A stretch of DNA of 58,404 nt from Limnohabitans sp. (GCA_030053945.1 JASGCW010000019.1:1-58404), one strand, 5' to 3'; shown: positions 43,254-52,912, counted from the stretch's first letter. The notes: generated from the letters alone by a model not told the origin. Numbers and translations: made by a program.

Positions 43254-44570
43254 TTACAAATCAAATCCCATTTTTACACCTAATTTATCAGCAATAATTC
43301 GAGAGATTTTAGCTCTCAATTCAGGGATTTTAATACTTGAAGACACTTCACTTGTAAAAGCATACATCAATAATGCTTTGGCTTCTTTTTTAGGGATTCC
43401 GCGTTGTTGCATATAAAACATTGCACTTTCATCTAATTGACCAATAGTACATCCATGCGAGCATTTTACATCATCTGCAAAGATTTCTAATTGTGGTTTA
43501 GCGTTGATAGTTGCTTTATCTCCTAGTAAAATGTTATTATTTTGTTGGAAAGCATCTGTTTTTTGAGCTTCTTTTTCTACGAAAATCTTACCGTTGAAAA
43601 CACCTGTTGCATTTCCATCTAAAATTGTTTTATAGTTTTGGTGACTTTCACAATTTGGAGTAGCGTGGTTCACTAAAGTATAATGATCTACGTGTTGTTT
43701 ATCGCCAATAATAGTAATTCCTTTTAAGGTAGAATCTATTCTTTCTCCTTGATGGTAGAAATTCAAATTATTACGAGTTATATTTCCGCCAAAAGAGAAG
43801 GTATGGACCGAAACTCGGCTTTCTTGTTTTTGAGCAATATAAGTATTGTCAATTAAGTTTGCTGTTTGCACATCATTTTGCACTTTGTAATAATCTACAA
43901 TAGCACGTTTTTGAGCAAAAATCTCTGTAACCGAATTGGTCAAAACAGGATTACTATTCAAACTTTGATGACGTTCGATGATTTGTACGTGTGCATTTTC
44001 ACCCACTATAACTAAATTGCGGGGTTGCACCATCAAAGCTGCTTCATTTCCTGTAGAGAAATAAATAATCTCAATTGGTTTTTCAACAACTTTACTCTTT
44101 GGCACATTGATATAAGCTCCTTCATACGCAAAAGCCGTATTCAAAGAAGTCATACTATCTTCCTTATTTGCAATTTGATTGAAATAAGTATCAATTACCA
44201 TCTTGTATTTTGGCTTTGTCAATGCCGATGACATCAAACAAACATCCAAGCCGTCGTGTGTTGTTGAAGATAAAAAAGTACTAAAAACACCGTCAATAAA
44301 AATTACCTTGTAAGTATCTACATCATTGATGAAATACTTTTTTACATCTTTAATTTCGATAGCACTTTCTTTCTTAGGGAAAATACTAAAATCGTTTTTT
44401 AGTACCGCATTAAGCGATGTATATTTCCAAGCTTCCTCCTTTTTTGTTGGAAAACCTTTTGTTTCAAAATTCTTTAAGGCTAAAGTTCTAAGATCATGTA
44501 ACTCAGTAGCCACATCAACTTTTTCTTCAAATGCCATAAATGAGGAAAGTAATTTTTCTTTTAAATCCAT
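43254..44570 (-). CDS. sufD: SufD Fe-S scaffold subunit
   Basis: This 438-residue protein is SufD: FPTKKEEAWKYTSLNAVLKN at the start, a beta-helix core (VIVGENAHVQIIERHQS, FNGKIFVEKEAQKTDAFQQN) and the C-terminal DDVKCSHGCTIGQLDESAMF. It ends with RGIPKKEAKALLMYAF, shared with SufB. It pairs with SufB and SufC as the scaffold on which clusters form. A palindromic repeat separates it from sufC. Confidence 0.95.
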   Translation of the reverse strand: MDLKEKLLSSFMAFEEKVDVATELHDLRTLALKNFETKGFPTKKEEAWKYTSLNAVLKNDFSIFPKKESAIEIKDVKKYFINDVDTYKVIFIDGVFSTFLSSTTHDGLDVCLMSSALTKPKYKMVIDTYFNQIANKEDSMTSLNTAFAYEGAYINVPKSKVVEKPIEIIYFSTGNEAALMVQPRNLVIVGENAHVQIIERHQSLNSNPVLTNSVTEIFAQKRAIVDYYKVQNDVQTANLIDNTYIAQKQESRVSVHTFSFGGNITRNNLNFYHQGERIDSTLKGITIIGDKQHVDHYTLVNHATPNCESHQNYKTILDGNATGVFNGKIFVEKEAQKTDAFQQNNNILLGDKATINAKPQLEIFADDVKCSHGCTIGQLDESAMFYMQQRGIPKKEAKALLMYAFTSEVSSSIKIPELRAKISRIIADKLGVKMGFDL

Positions 44571-44580
44571 TTTTTCAAGT

Positions 44581-44637
44581 TTACAGTTTACAGTTTTTAG
44601 TGTTCAGTGCTCACTGCACACTGAATACTGCGACTGA
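44581..44637. repeat. CAGTGTTCAG-type palindromic repeat between sufC and sufD
   Basis: TTACAGTTTACAG, then AGTGTTCAGTG / CACACTGAATACT, forms a palindrome like those at 36353-36410 and 57801-57965. It reaches the sufC stop codon exactly. Confidence 0.65.
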
Positions 44638-45387
44638 TTACTGAATTTCGTTTTTAATCCAATCGTATCCTTTTTCTTCTAATTCTAATGCTAAGGAAGC
44701 ATCGCCTGATTTAACGATTTTACCGTCCATTAACACGTGAACAAAATCAGGAACGATATAATCTAACAAACGTTGGTAATGCGTAATCACTAAAACCGCA
44801 TTGCTTTCGGTTTTTAATTTGTTTACACCATTTGCTACTATACGTAATGCATCGATATCTAAACCTGAATCAGTTTCGTCAAGAATAGCAATTTTAGGTT
44901 CTAACATTGCCATTTGGAAAATCTCATTACGTTTCTTTTCACCCCCCGAGAATCCTTCATTAAGTGAACGTGAAAGGAATTTTCTATCCATTTCTAATAA
45001 CTCAGACTTTTCACGGATTTTCTTCAACATTTCGTTAGCTGGCATTTCTTCTTCGCCATTTGCTTTGCGTTTTTCGTTGATAGCTGTTTTGATGAAGTTA
45101 GTTACTGAAACCCCTGGGATTTCAACTGGATATTGGAATGACAAGAAAACGCCTTTATGTGCTCTTTCTTCTGGTGCTAATTCTGATAAATCTTCACCAT
45201 CAAGGATAATTTCACCTTCAGAAACTTCGTAGTTTTCGTTTCCTGCAATGATTGACGATAATGTTGATTTTCCAGCACCATTAGGTCCCATAATCGCGTG
45301 TACTTCACCTGCTTTGATTTCAAGGTTGATTCCTTTTAGTATTTCTTTGTCCTCCACCGAGGCGTGTAAGTTTTTTATACTTAACAT
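44638..45387 (-). CDS. sufC: SufC ATPase
   Basis: This 249-residue ABC ATPase is SufC: Walker [13 protein letters not shown] near 34-45, [19 protein letters not shown] as signature, and [16 protein letters not shown] as Walker B and D-loop, with the SufC-specific DETDSGLD. It powers shape changes of SufBD during cluster assembly. The four-helix-bundle cassette lies between it and the upstream flavodoxin-like and sufB genes. Confidence 0.96.
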   Translation of the reverse strand: MLSIKNLHASVEDKEILKGINLEIKAGEVHAIMGPNGAGKSTLSSIIAGNENYEVSEGEIILDGEDLSELAPEERAHKGVFLSFQYPVEIPGVSVTNFIKTAINEKRKANGEEEMPANEMLKKIREKSELLEMDRKFLSRSLNEGFSGGEKKRNEIFQMAMLEPKIAILDETDSGLDIDALRIVANGVNKLKTESNAVLVITHYQRLLDYIVPDFVHVLMDGKIVKSGDASLALELEEKGYDWIKNEIQ

Positions 45388-45390
45388 TGG

Positions 45391-45866
45391 TTTAAAAGTT
45401 TAAAGTTTAAGGTTTAAAGTTGTTTGAACTTTGTACCTTTAAAATCATTATTATTCAAATACGATATAAAATTATTTATCTTACCACTTAATTTTTCATA
45501 TTCATTAACTAGAGTATCTGGTTCTTCTTGGCTTATATAATCATTATCAAAAACCCGATAAAGTTGTGATCTAGTTTCTCCAGCTGAACCTTTAGCAATT
45601 GATAGAAATTGTCTAAACTCAAGATTTCCATTTCTTTCGAAACCTTCCGCAACATTAGCCATTACAGAACCCGCTGATGCTTTTATTTGATCTTTTAATC
45701 GAAAATCAGTTTTTAAATCTGTTTCTTTAGAAATCGCTATTATTTTTTTAGAAAGCATTCTAGCTTCTTGCCATATTTCTAAATCTTCAAATCTTTTTAT
45801 TGTTGCCATTTTCTTATAGTTTAATTTGTTCAAAGTTAGAAAAACCTTAAACTTTAAACCTTAAAC
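45391..45866. mobile_element. Inverted-repeat cassette carrying a four-helix-bundle gene
   Basis: TTTAAAGTTTAAGGTT (45399-45414) and AACCTTAAACTTTAAA (45843-45858) are perfect 16-bp inverted repeats inside wider TTTAAAG-type runs. Between them is only the four-helix-bundle gene. The left repeat overlaps that gene's stop and the right one supplies the last codons of the flavodoxin-like gene, as expected for an insertion into the suf operon. The text is low in complexity, so chance pairing is a weaker alternative. Confidence 0.6.
45414..45809 (-). CDS. Four-helix-bundle protein (S23/IVP family)
   Basis: This protein of 131 residues (from MATIKRFEDLEIWQEARML) is of the family first seen as proteins coded in 23S rRNA intervening sequences and related to Avd of retroelements. 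Typical text: TDFRLKDQIKASAGSVMANV, AEGFERNGNLEFRQFLSIAK, GSAGETRSQLYRVFDNDYI. It makes basic pentameric four-helix bundles that may bind nucleic acid. No rRNA or reverse transcriptase gene is nearby. Eight more codons are possible upstream (45833), but family members start at MATIKRFEDL. Confidence 0.88.
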   Translation of the reverse strand: MATIKRFEDLEIWQEARMLSKKIIAISKETDLKTDFRLKDQIKASAGSVMANVAEGFERNGNLEFRQFLSIAKGSAGETRSQLYRVFDNDYISQEEPDTLVNEYEKLSGKINNFISYLNNNDFKGTKFKQL

Positions 45867-46348
45867 AAATCATTTAAACTTACCACATCGATTTCTAGGT
45901 CTGCATTAAAATGCTTGTTCCCTAAATACTGCATCCCTAAATATTCCGCTGATTTTACAAAAGGGATGTAAAAATTATAATCCAATTCGCTTTCAGAATC
46001 GTGTGAATTTGAAATCACAGCCATATTTTTTCCTCGCAATTTTCTACCCCAATCTTTTTCTAAATGAAGTAAATTAGTGAATCTATCAAAAAACACTTTC
46101 ATTATACCACTCATACTGTACCAGTAAATAGGTGTAGCAAAAATTAGAGTGTCGTACTTCTGAATTATTTCCTTCATTAACGGAAGAAAATCATCATTTC
46201 TATTTTTGTTTTCGTAATCGTAATACGAAAAATTATAATCGCTTAGATTTATAACCTCAACATTCGCTTGACTTGAAACAGCATCTACTATTTTGGTAGT
46301 GTTTCCGTTTTTACGAGAAGAGCCTACAATAATTACTGTCTTTTCCAT
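45854..46348 (-). CDS. NAD(P)H-dependent FMN reductase / flavodoxin-fold protein, altered C-terminus
   Basis: This 164-residue flavodoxin-like protein has the FMN phosphate loop GSSRKNGNTTKIV at the start, TLIFATPIYWYSMSGIMKVF (the active-side loop), and FDRFTNLLHLEKDWGRKLRG. Such enzymes reduce FMN or quinones with NAD(P)H. The gene shares one base with the sufB stop and so is translationally coupled. Its last codons (DLFKV) lie inside the right inverted repeat of the cassette at 45391-45866, and at 164 residues it is shorter than the usual 175-190, so its end was probably replaced. Confidence 0.85.
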   Translation of the reverse strand: MEKTVIIVGSSRKNGNTTKIVDAVSSQANVEVINLSDYNFSYYDYENKNRNDDFLPLMKEIIQKYDTLIFATPIYWYSMSGIMKVFFDRFTNLLHLEKDWGRKLRGKNMAVISNSHDSESELDYNFYIPFVKSAEYLGMQYLGNKHFNADLEIDVVSLNDLFKV

Positions 46349-47796
46349 TATCCTACAGAACCTTCTAATGAAATTTCTAATAATTTTTGCGCTTCTACAG
46401 CAAATTCCATTGGTAATTTATTTAATACCTCTTTACTAAAACCATTTACAATTAATGCAATCGCTTTCTCTGTTGGAATTCCACGTTGGTTACAGTAAAA
46501 CACTTGATCTTCTCCAATTTTTGAAGTCGTTGCTTCGTGTTCTATTTTTGCCGTTGAGTTCTTAGACTCTATATACGGAAAAGTATGTGCACCGCAATTG
46601 TTACCCATAAGTAATGAATCACATTGTGAGAAGTTACGTGCATTCTCGGCACGTGAACTAATTTGTACCAATCCTCTATAACTATTTTGTGATTTTCCAG
46701 CCGAAATACCTTTAGATATGATAGTCGATTTAGTGTTTTTACCTAAATGAATCATTTTTGTTCCAGTATCTGCTTGTTGGAAATTATTAGTAACCGCAAT
46801 TGAATAAAATTCTCCAATTGAATTGTCTCCTTTTAACACACAAGAAGGATATTTCCAAGTTACTGCCGAGCCTGTTTCTACTTGTGTCCAAGAGATCTTT
46901 GCGTTTTTTTCACACAACCCTCTTTTAGTCACAAAATTGAAAACCCCACCTTTACCTTCTTTATTTCCTGGATACCAGTTTTGCACAGTAGAATATTTAA
47001 TTTCTGCATCATCAAGAGCAATTAGTTCCACTACTGCTGCGTGTAATTGGTTTTCATCACGACTTGGAGCTGTACAACCTTCAAGGTACGACACATAACT
47101 TCCTTCATCTGCAATGACTAAAGTCCTTTCAAACTGTCCAGTTCCTCCTTGATTAATTCGGAAATAAGTTGATAATTCCATAGGACATTTTACACCTTTA
47201 GGAATATAACAGAAACTTCCGTCAGAGAATACAGCCGAGTTTAAAGCAGCATAAAAATTATCAGTGGTTGGAACCACACTTCCAATATATTTTTGAACCA
47301 ACTCTGGATGTTCTTTAATAGCTTCAGAAATAGGACAAAAAATAATGCCCTTTTCAGCCAATGTTTTTTTGAATGTAGTTGCTACAGAAACCGAATCAAC
47401 AACTATGTCCATAGCAATATTGTTCATCTTCTTTTGCTCATCGATAGAAATTCCAAGTTTTTTGTACATTTCTAACAATTCCGCGTCAACATCATCAAGG
47501 GTTTTGTTTGGATCTGCCTTTTTAGGTGCAGAATAATAAGCAATCGCTTGAAAATCGGGTTTCACATAATTTACATTAGCCCATTCTGGCTCTTCCATTG
47601 ATTGCCAAACACGGAAAGCTTCTAACCTCCATTCGGTCATCCATTCTGGTTCGTCTTTTTTATTTGAAATAGCACGAATAATATCTTCATTTAAACCCGC
47701 AGGAAATGTTTCAGATTCTAAATTTGTATAAAATCCGTATTCGTATTCTTTATTTTCAAGTTCGACTTTTAAATCGTCTTCAGTGTATTTACTCAT
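46348..47796 (-). CDS. sufB: SufB Fe-S scaffold subunit
   Basis: This 482-residue protein is Suf[20 protein letters not shown] near the start, KVPYSSV-type text replaced here by [60 protein letters not shown], and the end [20 protein letters not shown]. It is the cluster-binding core of SufBCD. sufA lies upstream in the same direction, separated by a repeat pair; a flavodoxin-like gene follows with one shared base. Confidence 0.96.
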   Translation of the reverse strand: MSKYTEDDLKVELENKEYEYGFYTNLESETFPAGLNEDIIRAISNKKDEPEWMTEWRLEAFRVWQSMEEPEWANVNYVKPDFQAIAYYSAPKKADPNKTLDDVDAELLEMYKKLGISIDEQKKMNNIAMDIVVDSVSVATTFKKTLAEKGIIFCPISEAIKEHPELVQKYIGSVVPTTDNFYAALNSAVFSDGSFCYIPKGVKCPMELSTYFRINQGGTGQFERTLVIADEGSYVSYLEGCTAPSRDENQLHAAVVELIALDDAEIKYSTVQNWYPGNKEGKGGVFNFVTKRGLCEKNAKISWTQVETGSAVTWKYPSCVLKGDNSIGEFYSIAVTNNFQQADTGTKMIHLGKNTKSTIISKGISAGKSQNSYRGLVQISSRAENARNFSQCDSLLMGNNCGAHTFPYIESKNSTAKIEHEATTSKIGEDQVFYCNQRGIPTEKAIALIVNGFSKEVLNKLPMEFAVEAQKLLEISLEGSVG

Positions 47797-47797
47797 A

Positions 47798-47906
47798 TTA
47801 GCCCCCTAACCCCCGAAGGGGGAACTCCTATTAGGGGTCAATAGGATTCAATTTATTTATTTTTATCACATTTCAAGCCCCTCCTTTTGGAGGGGTTGGG
47901 GAGGCT
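47798..47906. repeat. Pair of inverted GC-rich flavobacterial repeats between sufA and sufB
   Basis: AGCCCCCTAACCCCCGAAGG and, inverted, AGCCTCCCCAACCCCTCC lie at the two ends, each with its own short hairpin (CCCCCGAAGGGGG; CCCCTCCTTTTGGAGGGG). Together they make a fold-back of about 110 bases. They are strikingly GC-rich for this DNA, and the inner one touches the sufA stop. Confidence 0.75.
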
Positions 47907-48236
47907 TTACAACGAAAAACTCTCTCCACATCCACAAGTACGTTGCGCATTAGGATTGTTAAAAACAAATCCTTTTCCGTTCAATCCACCAGAATATTCT
48001 AAAATAGTGCCTGCTAGATATAAAAACGATTTCTTTTCTACAGCAATTTTTATGTTATTATCTTCAAAAATCTTGTCGTTTTCGCCTATTTCTTTGTCAA
48101 ACTTTAGTTCATAAGACAAACCTGAACATCCACCGCTTTTAACTCCCACTCTTACATAATCATTTGTAGGATCAAAACCGTCTTCTTTCATCATATCGAC
48201 AATTTTTTTACTTGCTGACTCAGATACTTTAATCAT
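47907..48236 (-). CDS. sufA: A-type Fe-S carrier protein (SufA/IscA-like)
   Basis: This 109-residue protein is of the A-type carrier family, with the three cluster Cys in GGCSGLSY (Cys38) and RTCGCGESF (the C-terminal CxC). FVFNNPNAQRTCGCG fits the family ending. It receives clusters from SufBCD and hands them to target proteins. It is the first gene of the suf transcript, behind a TACTTTTG -7 box. Confidence 0.94.
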   Translation of the reverse strand: MIKVSESASKKIVDMMKEDGFDPTNDYVRVGVKSGGCSGLSYELKFDKEIGENDKIFEDNNIKIAVEKKSFLYLAGTILEYSGGLNGKGFVFNNPNAQRTCGCGESFSL

Positions 48237-48267
48237 AATCTTATTTTGATTTTGTCTAAATTAATGG

Positions 48268-48275
48268 CAAAAGTA
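48268..48275 (-). promoter_or_regulatory. -7 box for the suf operon
   Basis: On the minus strand TACTTTTG fits TAnnTTTG; start of transcription would be near 48261, 25 bases before the sufA start codon. No clear -33 TTTG is visible and I see no convincing IscR- or Fur-like operator. Confidence 0.6.
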
Positions 48276-48354
48276 CAACATAAAAATACTTTTTCATAAT
48301 TAGTAACATTTTTATAACTAATAATTAAATAGAAAAATTTGATTTTTGTTTTCT

Positions 48355-48362
48355 TAACTTTG
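48355..48362 (+). promoter_or_regulatory. -7 box for the MBL-fold hydrolase gene
   Basis: TAACTTTG fits TAnnTTTG and would start transcription near 48369, giving a leader of about 90 bases. TTTG at 48338-48341 lies upstream but closer than the usual spacing. Confidence 0.55.
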
Positions 48363-48458
48363 CAGACCTAAGTTATTTACTAATAAAATCCCTACTAACG
48401 AGAGGCTTGTTGAAATAATTAAAAATCATCAAACACAAATGAAAATAAATTTAAAATT

Positions 48459-49316
48459 ATGAAAATTTACCCTATAGAAGCTGGAAACTTCAAACTTGAT
48501 GGAGGTGCAATGTTTGGTGTAGTACCCAAAACCATTTGGAGTAGAACCAATCCTGCTGATGCAAACAATCTTATTGATATAGCCGCACGTTGTATGCTTA
48601 TTGAAGATGAAAATAGATTGATACTCATAGATACAGGAATGGGTAACAAACAATCTGATAAATTTTTTAGCCATTATTCGCTATGGGGCGATGATACGCT
48701 TGACAAATCATTGGCAAAATTTGGTTTTCATCGTGATGATGTAACAGATGTGTTTATGACTCATTTACACTTTGACCATTGTGGTGGAAGTGTAAACTGG
48801 AATGCTGACAAAACGGGTTATGAAGTAGCTTTTAAAAATGCAACTTTTTGGACTAACGAAAATCATTGGGAATGGGCAACTAAACCTAATGCTCGTGAAA
48901 AAGCATCGTTTTTAGCAGAAAACATTTTACCTATGCAAGAAAGTGGACAGTTAAAATTCATCAATCGTCCCGAAGTAGAATTTGGCACTTGTGATTTGAA
49001 TTTTGACATTTTCTATGTTGATGGACATACGGAAAAAATGATGATTCCACATATAAGATACAATGACAAAACCATTGTTTTTTGCGCAGATTTATTGCCT
49101 ACAGCGGGACATATTCCACTTCCTTATGTTATGGGTTATGATACAAGACCACTTTTAACATTACCTGAAAAAGAAAAATTCTTAAAAAATGCGGCTAATA
49201 ATAATTTCTATTTATGGCTTGAGCATGACGCTCATAACCCAATAATTACGGTAGAAAACACAGAAAAAGGTGTTCGACTGAAAGAAGTATTCAAAATTGA
49301 AGATATATTAATCTAA
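48459..49316 (+). CDS. MBL-fold metallohydrolase (AHL-lactonase/PNPKase-like)
   Basis: This 285-residue metallo-beta-lactamase-fold enzyme has the metal motif THLHFDHCGG (HxHxDH) near 105, a later His in YVDGHTEKMM, an Asp in VFCADLLPTAGHIPLPYV and a final His in LEHDAHNPI. It is close to the group that includes lactonases and zinc hydrolases of unknown substrate; the YDTRPLLTLPEKEKFL region is common in it. No signal peptide, so cytoplasmic. Confidence 0.9.
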   Translation: MKIYPIEAGNFKLDGGAMFGVVPKTIWSRTNPADANNLIDIAARCMLIEDENRLILIDTGMGNKQSDKFFSHYSLWGDDTLDKSLAKFGFHRDDVTDVFMTHLHFDHCGGSVNWNADKTGYEVAFKNATFWTNENHWEWATKPNAREKASFLAENILPMQESGQLKFINRPEVEFGTCDLNFDIFYVDGHTEKMMIPHIRYNDKTIVFCADLLPTAGHIPLPYVMGYDTRPLLTLPEKEKFLKNAANNNFYLWLEHDAHNPIITVENTEKGVRLKEVFKIEDILI

Positions 49317-49377
49317 TGTTAAAATATTTATCTTTATAGGCTAAAATAAGATATTTACAAAATTAAAAGTACAATTA

Positions 49378-50985
49378 ATGAGAAATTTAAAAACTATAAC
49401 TTTTACTGGTGCAATTGCTGTTATGATTGCAAGCTGTGGAGCTCCTAAAGGAATTGTAGGGGTTGATCCAACAAAAATTGACAAAATGCCTCTAAAAACA
49501 ACTCCTCTTAAAGAAAAACAATTAGAAAGATGGAGCAATCTTGACTTAGTAAAAGATACTGTTCCAGGAATGGGAGTTGATAGAGTATTTGCTGAATTAT
49601 TGAAAGGTAAAAAAGCTGCTACAGTAATCGTTGGAGTTGTAGACTCAGGTGTAGATACGGACCATGAAGATTTAAAAGGAAATATTTGGACAAATCCAAA
49701 AGAAATTGCTGGCAACAAAAAAGACGATGATGGTAATGGATTTATAGATGACATTCATGGTTGGAATTTCTTAGGTGATGTAAATAACGAACAACTAGAA
49801 CTCACTAGAATTGTAAAAAAAGGCGATACTAATTCACCTGATTACCAAACTGCTGCAACTACACTTGCTAAGAAAAAACAAGAATTAGAACCTGCTAAGC
49901 AACAATTAGATATGATTCTTGGCGCTGATAAGGCTGTATCTGATTACTTGAAAAAGAAAAATTACACTCTTGCAGAAGTAAAAGCGATCAAAACAACAGA
50001 TCAAGGTTTGTTACAGTCACAAAGTATAATGACTCAAATTCTAACACAAACTGGCACAAAAGAAAAATTTGAAGCCGAGATGAAAGAATACAAAGAATAT
50101 GTTTACGATCAATTAAATTACAACTTAAACACTGAATTTGATGGTCGTAAAGTATTAGGTGATGATCCTGAAGATTTTTCAAAAAAAATATATGGGAACA
50201 ATAAATATTGGGGACCAGAAAAAGATGGAGCTAAGCACGGTACTCACGTAGCAGGTATCATTGCCGCAACTCGTGGCAACAATAAAGGAAGTGATGGAGT
50301 TGCTGGTGGAATAGCTAAAATTTTAGTTGTTAGAGCAGTTCCTAATGGAGATGAATATGATAAAGACATTGCATTAGCTATTCGTTATGCTGTAGATAAT
50401 GGCGCAAAAGTTATTAACGGAAGTTTTGGTAAAAGTTTTTCTCCTCACAAACAATGGGTTTATGACGCAATAAAATATGCCGAAACTAAAGATGTACTTT
50501 TTGTACATGCAGCAGGAAATGATGCTTCTGATATAGATGTTGAACCAAATTTCCCTAATGATGCTGATGGTAAAAATCCAGAATTTGCAGACAACGTATT
50601 AACTATTGGGGCGTTAAACTACGAATACGGTTCAAAAATTATGGCTAATTTCTCTAATTATGGTAAAGAAAATGTGGACATATTTGCACCGGGTGTAAAA
50701 ATTTACAATACTACACCAAACAACACTTACGAATACCTTCAAGGTACTTCTATGGCATCACCAAATGCAGCTGGAGTAGCCGCTTTAATTAGAGCTTATT
50801 ATCCAAAACTAACGGCATCACAAGTAAAACATATTATTATGGATTCTGGAACTCCAATTACTACACAATTTGCATTAGCTGGTGAAAAAGGTTCTCAGAC
50901 TACTTTAAGTCAGATTTCTAAAACTGGAAAAATTGTAAATGCATACAATGCAATGATTTTGGCCGAAAAGATGTCTAAAAAATAA
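49378..50985 (+). CDS. S8 subtilisin-like protease, lipoprotein, with large insert
   Basis: This 535-residue protein has a lipoprotein signal ending MIASC (Cys20). The catalytic triad is Asp89 (VVDSGVDTDHEDL), His287 (KHGTHVAGI) and Ser458 (GTSMASPNAAG); Asn381 in HAAGNDAS is the oxyanion residue. Between Asp and His lie about 198 residues instead of the usual 30-60. The insert is charged and helical (TLAKKKQELEPAKQQLDMIL). The protease probably sits on the cell surface or in the periplasm. An M1 peptidase gene follows after a terminator. Confidence 0.92.
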   Translation: MRNLKTITFTGAIAVMIASCGAPKGIVGVDPTKIDKMPLKTTPLKEKQLERWSNLDLVKDTVPGMGVDRVFAELLKGKKAATVIVGVVDSGVDTDHEDLKGNIWTNPKEIAGNKKDDDGNGFIDDIHGWNFLGDVNNEQLELTRIVKKGDTNSPDYQTAATTLAKKKQELEPAKQQLDMILGADKAVSDYLKKKNYTLAEVKAIKTTDQGLLQSQSIMTQILTQTGTKEKFEAEMKEYKEYVYDQLNYNLNTEFDGRKVLGDDPEDFSKKIYGNNKYWGPEKDGAKHGTHVAGIIAATRGNNKGSDGVAGGIAKILVVRAVPNGDEYDKDIALAIRYAVDNGAKVINGSFGKSFSPHKQWVYDAIKYAETKDVLFVHAAGNDASDIDVEPNFPNDADGKNPEFADNVLTIGALNYEYGSKIMANFSNYGKENVDIFAPGVKIYNTTPNNTYEYLQGTSMASPNAAGVAALIRAYYPKLTASQVKHIIMDSGTPITTQFALAGEKGSQTTLSQISKTGKIVNAYNAMILAEKMSKK

Positions 50986-51006
50986 TTCTAAAAGGATTAC
51001 CATATT

Positions 51007-51026
51007 GGAAGGAAGAAATTCCTTCC
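51007..51026 (+). terminator. Terminator after the S8 protease gene
   Basis: GGAAGGAA and TTCCTTCC form a perfect 8-bp stem with a GAAA loop, followed by TTTT. It lies in the apparent N-terminal extension of the next ORF, which argues against that extension. Confidence 0.85.
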
Positions 51027-51043
51027 TTTTATTTTATAAACAA

Positions 51044-52912
51044 ATGAAAAAATACCTTTTCTTATTACTCCCATTTGGAGTTATAGCACAAAATAATCCA
51101 AATCCAGGCTATTGGCAACAACACGTTGATTATAAAATGGATGTGAAAATGGATGTGAAAACCTATCAATATAAAGGAAAACAAACTTTAGTATATACTA
51201 ACAATTCTCCTGATACGCTAAAACGTGTTTACTTTCATTTATTCAATAATGCTTTTCAACCTGATAGTCCTATGGACGCTCGATTAAAATCGATTAAAGA
51301 TCCTGATGGCAGAATGGTTACAAAAGTTAAAATTGATGATAAGGAAGTCAAACAAAGTAGAATTTCAACTTTAAAACCTAATGAAATTGGCTTCTTGTAT
51401 GTTAACAATCTAAAACAAGATGGTATAGATATAAAAAGTAAACGCGTGAGTACTATTCTTGAAGTAGATTTAGCAATACCTTTATTACCAAAAGCTTCTA
51501 CGACTTTCACACTTGATTTTGACGGTCAAGTACCTGTGCAAATTCGTCGCTCTGGACGTAATAACAAAGAAGGAATCGAACTTTCAATGGCACAATGGTA
51601 TCCTAAAATGGCAGAATACGATAGTGATGGATGGCAAGCAGACCCTTATATTGCTAGAGAATTTCATGGTGTTTTTGGAAATTTTGATGTAAACATTACT
51701 ATCGATAAAAATTATGTTTTGGGTGGAAGTGGCTATCTTCAAAATCCAAACGAAATAGGAAAAGGATATGAGGATAATGGAGTTAAAGTCAATTATCCTA
51801 AGAAAACCAAAGAACTCACTTGGCATTTCTACGCTCCTAATGTACATGATTTTACTTGGGCAGCTGATAAAGATTATATACACGACAAATTAGTTCGTCC
51901 TGACGGTGTAATACTTCACTTCTTGTATCAAAATAAAGCAGAATTTATTCAAAATTGGAAAAATCTTCAACCGAAAACTTCTCAATTAATGGATATTTAT
52001 AACACAACCGTTGGTCAATATCCTTACAAACAATATTCGGTAATTCAAGGTGGTGACGGAGGGATGGAATATGCAATGTGTACACTAATTCTAGGAGAAG
52101 GAACAGAAGAAGGCTTATTAGGAGTAACTGCTCACGAAATGGCGCATTCTTGGTTCCAACACGTTTTAGCAACCAATGAAGCAAAACATAGTTGGATGGA
52201 CGAAGGATTTACCACATGGCTAGAAAATTATGGACTAAATGAAATTGCCGAGAAAAAGGCAATTAACCCATATGAAGATTCTTACAAAAGTTATCTAGCA
52301 TTAGTAAAATCAGGGAAAGAACAATCGCAAGCCACCCATGCTGACAGATATGATGAAAACCGACCGTATAGTATTCAGGCATATAGTAAAGGAAATTTAT
52401 TCTTGACGCAATTACAATATTTAATTGGAAAAGAAAACCTTCACAAAACTATCAAAAGATATTATGCTGATTATAAATTGACGCACCCAACACCCAACGA
52501 CATTAAACATACAGCCGAAAAAGTTTCAGGGGCTAATTTAGACTGGTTTTTGACCGATTGGACTAAAACAACAAATACCATCGATTACGGAATTAAAAGC
52601 GTAGAAGACTTTGTTACTACTACAAAAATTGTTTTAGAGCGTATCGGACGTACACCTATGCCTTTAGATATTATAATTACTTATCAGGATGGAAGTCAGG
52701 AATTAATTTATATTCCACAAACTTTGATGCGTTGGTCAAAACCGAATGAAACGTCATTAAAAAGAACCGAAACAGAAGGTTGGGACTGGGCTTATCCAAC
52801 ATTTGACCTAACACTTCAAAAAGAAAAATCTAAAATCAAATCTATTATTATAGACCCGAGTGGCTTAATGGCAGATGTTAATAAAGAAAACAATAGTTAT
52901 TTAAAGAAGTAA
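51044..52912 (+). CDS. M1-family zinc aminopeptidase, secreted
   Basis: This protein of 622 residues (from MKKYLFLLLPFGVIAQ) has a signal peptide of about 16 residues and a long beta-sandwich N-terminal domain. The gluzincin site follows: HEMAHSWFQH (HExxH) and, 18 residues on, the third ligand Glu in WMDEGFTTWLENYG. QGGDGGMEYAMCTLI replaces the usual GAMEN substrate motif. It cleaves N-terminal residues of peptides outside the cytoplasm. The ORF could start at 51005, but a terminator lies there, so 51044 is preferred. Confidence 0.92.
   Translation: MKKYLFLLLPFGVIAQNNPNPGYWQQHVDYKMDVKMDVKTYQYKGKQTLVYTNNSPDTLKRVYFHLFNNAFQPDSPMDARLKSIKDPDGRMVTKVKIDDKEVKQSRISTLKPNEIGFLYVNNLKQDGIDIKSKRVSTILEVDLAIPLLPKASTTFTLDFDGQVPVQIRRSGRNNKEGIELSMAQWYPKMAEYDSDGWQADPYIAREFHGVFGNFDVNITIDKNYVLGGSGYLQNPNEIGKGYEDNGVKVNYPKKTKELTWHFYAPNVHDFTWAADKDYIHDKLVRPDGVILHFLYQNKAEFIQNWKNLQPKTSQLMDIYNTTVGQYPYKQYSVIQGGDGGMEYAMCTLILGEGTEEGLLGVTAHEMAHSWFQHVLATNEAKHSWMDEGFTTWLENYGLNEIAEKKAINPYEDSYKSYLALVKSGKEQSQATHADRYDENRPYSIQAYSKGNLFLTQLQYLIGKENLHKTIKRYYADYKLTHPTPNDIKHTAEKVSGANLDWFLTDWTKTTNTIDYGIKSVEDFVTTTKIVLERIGRTPMPLDIIITYQDGSQELIYIPQTLMRWSKPNETSLKRTETEGWDWAYPTFDLTLQKEKSKIKSIIIDPSGLMADVNKENNSYLKK

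Noticed and set aside
51005..51043. N-terminal extension of the M1 peptidase frame
   Set aside because: It contains a complete intrinsic terminator and precedes a good signal peptide starting at 51044.
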